From positions 3,100,001 to 3,164,000 of the forward strand of contig JAUCEF010000004.1 in NCBI GenBank assembly GCA_033558025.1: DNA of 64,000 bases, written 5' to 3'. Made by a program: the position numbers and the translations under genes. Origin of the DNA: Phytophthora sp. 'mugwort'. Its lineage: Eukaryota; Oomycota; Peronosporomycetes; Peronosporales; Peronosporaceae. A model generated the notes under the pieces. It saw only the letters and a program-made list of their open reading frames with translations. It had not been told where the DNA came from and did not search any database. Of this stretch, positions 61,367-64,000 are shown piece by piece; the stretch's first letter is position 1; each line of letters starts with the position of its first letter.

Positions 61367-64000
61367 AATTTAATATATCGACTCGTCTCATTTGCTTAAC
61401 TGTTGTTATTGCTTGTTGTATCTTCTCCGATGACCGCTCGCAAAAACGACAGATGTTTCCTAATCTGACCAATTACGGACCGGAATTTTATGGATTGTCC
61501 ACGGAGCCCATTCTCGCAATCGAAGTGCGCTACAATAACGCATTTTGCGGCCATATGATTGGGAATCACGCAATTCTGGTCCCACAAATGGGCTTAAAAT
61601 CTGTTTTTGCACCCACTAGCAAGTTGACTCCGCATAAAAAGGAGTAGGTTTTTGAAGAGGTTCCTGAACAACGTGGTATCTTCTTTCGTGGCCGGTACAA
61701 TACCAAGGCGCGGACGATCTGCGTTGCTACTGTGCTTTACATCATTTGATCGACATCGGATACAAATAATTCAAAGGCGCGAACGATGCCGAAGAACTAA
61801 ATAAATATATATGTAAAGCCAGGCAAGTAATGACAGGTTTAAACCGGAACTGGGTGCGAACGCAGCAAGAAGTTGACTTCTTAACAACTCAAAAGCGAAA
61901 GATAAACGCGGATCGGTTTTACGAGCGCGACATCGTGTGATCCGTCTTTGTGAAAGAAGCTAAACCCACGACCAAGCGTATAATCTGCGTCCGAGTGCTC
62001 CTCTCCCTTCATAATTGATTTGTAGAGATTTTCGTTGATTCGGTGAAGCCCCGAAATGCCTTGAAGAAGCGCGTGGGTATGAGATGATTTCATCATGTAG
62101 GTGAGCTTCATAACCCGATGGCCCATGTCTATGCTGCTCTGGGGTGGGTTGCGCCGAACCACTAGCAATCGCTCAATTGACTCAAAACCAGTTTGCAGTG
62201 TGTCGCTGACAGAATCTACCGGTCGTTTTGGTGTTGAGCGTCGGCGCTGCCGTTCACGTTGCTTTTTAGCCTTTGCCGCCACTTTGGCCTTTTCTCGTGT
62301 CTCGCTCGGCGTGTCCGAGCAGTCACCACTCGGCATTTCGCCTTCATCGTCTTCGCTTTTACCGCTGCTTGGTCGACCAATGCCACGTTAGCAAATGACT
62401 CAGCGGTCGTCTGGCCTGTGCAGCCTTGGCGGTGGGAAAATTCGACGCACAACCAAGGCCATAACCCTGCAAGCTCGGTGCCAACGCATTGCCGTAGGTC
62501 GGGTTCACTTTGAGTGGATCATACGTTAGTTCCCCAGGCTTGTTGCTTAGTCAAAACCTTCGTTTACCGAATCTGCGGAGTCTAGTGGCTCGAGAAATAG
62601 TCCAGAGGCATTTCTAAACAATTGCGCGCGTTTAACTGCCATATCTTCACTACCTGAGCGGTCGTCGTGAACTCGATTTCCTGCTGCCAGAATTGTGCCC
62701 GCTTCAAACGGTACGCAGAACGGACACTGTTCAACTTGTTCTTGAACAGCTTAACGGAGACGGCGCGAGGTTCGCTGTCTCCCCACGCTCGTGCACATTG
62801 ATGGAAGACGTTTATGATGCCCTCCCACGTTCCGCGAATTGCCTTTGTATCCTCTGTGGTTGACGCGAGCTTTCACAGGATCATATTTGTTCTTAAAGCG
62901 AGTTTCAGCAGTCAAAGCAGTGAGCTTGATCGTCCAGTGCATGCTCTGGCCTTTAGTCGTCTGTGCTTTACGCATGGCAGCCGTTTTGGGGTTGCATAGG
63001 GGCCAGCTAGCGGCGCCATTCGCGCTTGCTGCGGTCCTTGGTAGGCTCTCGTGTTGAGGTCCTTCAAGATGTCTGGCTCTGATTTTGGTTGGATTTCGTC
63101 TTAGTAGCACAAAGCGTAGTTCCTCTTGAATTTGCAGGGTCACCTTCGCCGACATATGGATCAGAAGTGGCCCGGTAACTGCGGCGCAGAATTCCTGCTG
63201 CTGGGACGTCTTGTCCTCTTGTTGGTGGCTCAGCGACGTCCGTTGATCTGAAGAGTGTCCATTCTCCATGTTTCCCTCTGAGAACTGATATTCTTACTGC
63301 ATGTAGTAGGAAGGCGAGCTGAGTGACACTGAAGGCTTGGCTGCACTCCCTCAAGAAGCAGTACTCGCAGCCGCGGGCAAGCCGAGGCTGCTTGTGCCGT
63401 CATCACATTGCTCCATTAGAGGGAGATGCCGTCGTCGCAGTCGTATGTGTGGAGAATTCGTGCGTCTGAGGCAACATGCGCTTCATAGGAAATAACCTAA
63501 TTAGTAGAATGCTGCACTACCAGTTTCGTAAGTTCAAGCGGGAAAGTTGGTTACACGAACTTGGACATGCAGACGACTTCTTTCACCAACTCCTTTCATC
63601 GATCGAAGAAGCCGTCATGCGGAAAAATATCAGCTTTTTTCATTTGGAATCCCTCGCAGGAGTCTCATCATCAACCTATCATGACCAATATGCTGTACTG
63701 GCGCAGTAGGTCATGAACAACTTGGTCCCCCATTTATGAGGCTTGTCTTTGTCTCCGTGTGCGCTGTATGCGGATAGCTTGCTATGCGTGTGTGGCTGTG
63801 TATGGATTGATGCGGACTTTGTCCCATTAAAAATGATGATAAAAAAACTAGTCTAGCGCACGGAACCGCCAAATGTGCCTTTTGGTACAGCGCCTACTTC
63901 ATGCATACTCCAATGGTCGGCAATTTTCTTCTTGTGTGGGCACAGCATTCTCTCAAATAGTAAGCCAATGCAGTGTAATACATCCTCTGGCAGAATCATA
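61367..64000. other. 2.6-kb degenerate repeat-like tail of the window
   Basis: No intact gene. On the minus strand about 61881-62760 carries pieces of a basic protein (AKVAAKAKKQRERQRRRSTPKRP; earlier KLFKNKLNSVRSAYRLKRAQFW) that recall MYB/SANT-type DNA-binding proteins accompanying some DNA transposons, but they jump frames and contain stops. A minus ORF at 62751-63269 and a plus ORF at 63476-63709 (77 codons) have no family resemblance. The window ends inside this material. Confidence 0.45.

Noticed and set aside
1..64000. CRISPR arrays, rRNA, bacterial operons or virus-like genes
   Set aside because: None seen; the window is spliced eukaryotic nuclear sequence.

Overview
The window is nuclear DNA from an oomycete, most likely Phytophthora. 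The protein-coding genes are compact, mostly GC-rich, and cut by few, short GT-AG introns (mostly 55-140 bp). Several starts are preceded by the oomycete initiator/flanking core promoter (YCATTYY followed by a CAWTTT-like block). Ciliary genes (B9D1, an ARL2BP-like BART protein) fit an organism with flagellated zoospores. Exon boundaries below were read by eye from splice signals, phase and family alignment, so they are predictions.

Layout. 0-4 kb: VPS35L (retriever) and a spliced 34-residue lysine/glycine-rich microprotein behind a textbook core promoter. 4-6.3 kb: no recognisable gene. 6.3-14.4 kb: RBBP5/SWD1-like protein and prolyl oligopeptidase, then a tandem pair of intact, transposase-derived genes whose catalytic aspartates are lost, then DPM3. 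15-24.9 kb: TFIIB, a three-exon Golgin A7/ERF4 gene, the RAD6-type E2, ARMC6, a VMA22/CCDC115-like V-ATPase assembly factor, and two choline-phosphate cytidylyltransferase paralogues flanking RGP1. 25-30.3 kb: B9D1, pinin with a SAP domain, a mariner-like element with 27-bp terminal inverted repeats and a dead transposase, and TMEM258/OST5. 30.8-37 kb: AMPK beta, an unknown basic protein, a piggyBac-type zinc-ribbon protein, EB1 and the BART protein. 37-44.3 kb: an AT-richer coiled-coil/IQ protein and two tandem KIX-like/LRR paralogues. 45.3-58.7 kb: a dense housekeeping block (WDHD1/CTF4, PDCL3-like phosducin, GatC, a small unknown protein, COMMD2, LSM7, glutaminyl cyclase, YOS1/IER3IP1, AP-3 delta, RPA34-like Pol I subunit). 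58.7-64 kb: gene-poor, holding decayed Tc1/mariner-class transposases and other debris.

Themes. Many genes are in head-to-head pairs separated by about 85-320 bp, implying shared bidirectional promoters; convergent 3' ends are often only 60-180 bp apart. Endomembrane functions recur (VPS35L and COMMD2 of Commander, RGP1, AP-3 delta, YOS1, GOLGA7/ERF4, VMA22, and the ER glycosylation subunits DPM3 and OST5), but these are ordinary dispersed eukaryotic genes and not an operon. The most unusual system is the tandem mariner-derived gene pair at 10.9-14.0 kb, for which a decayed mobile relative about 14 kb away gives a direct contrast.
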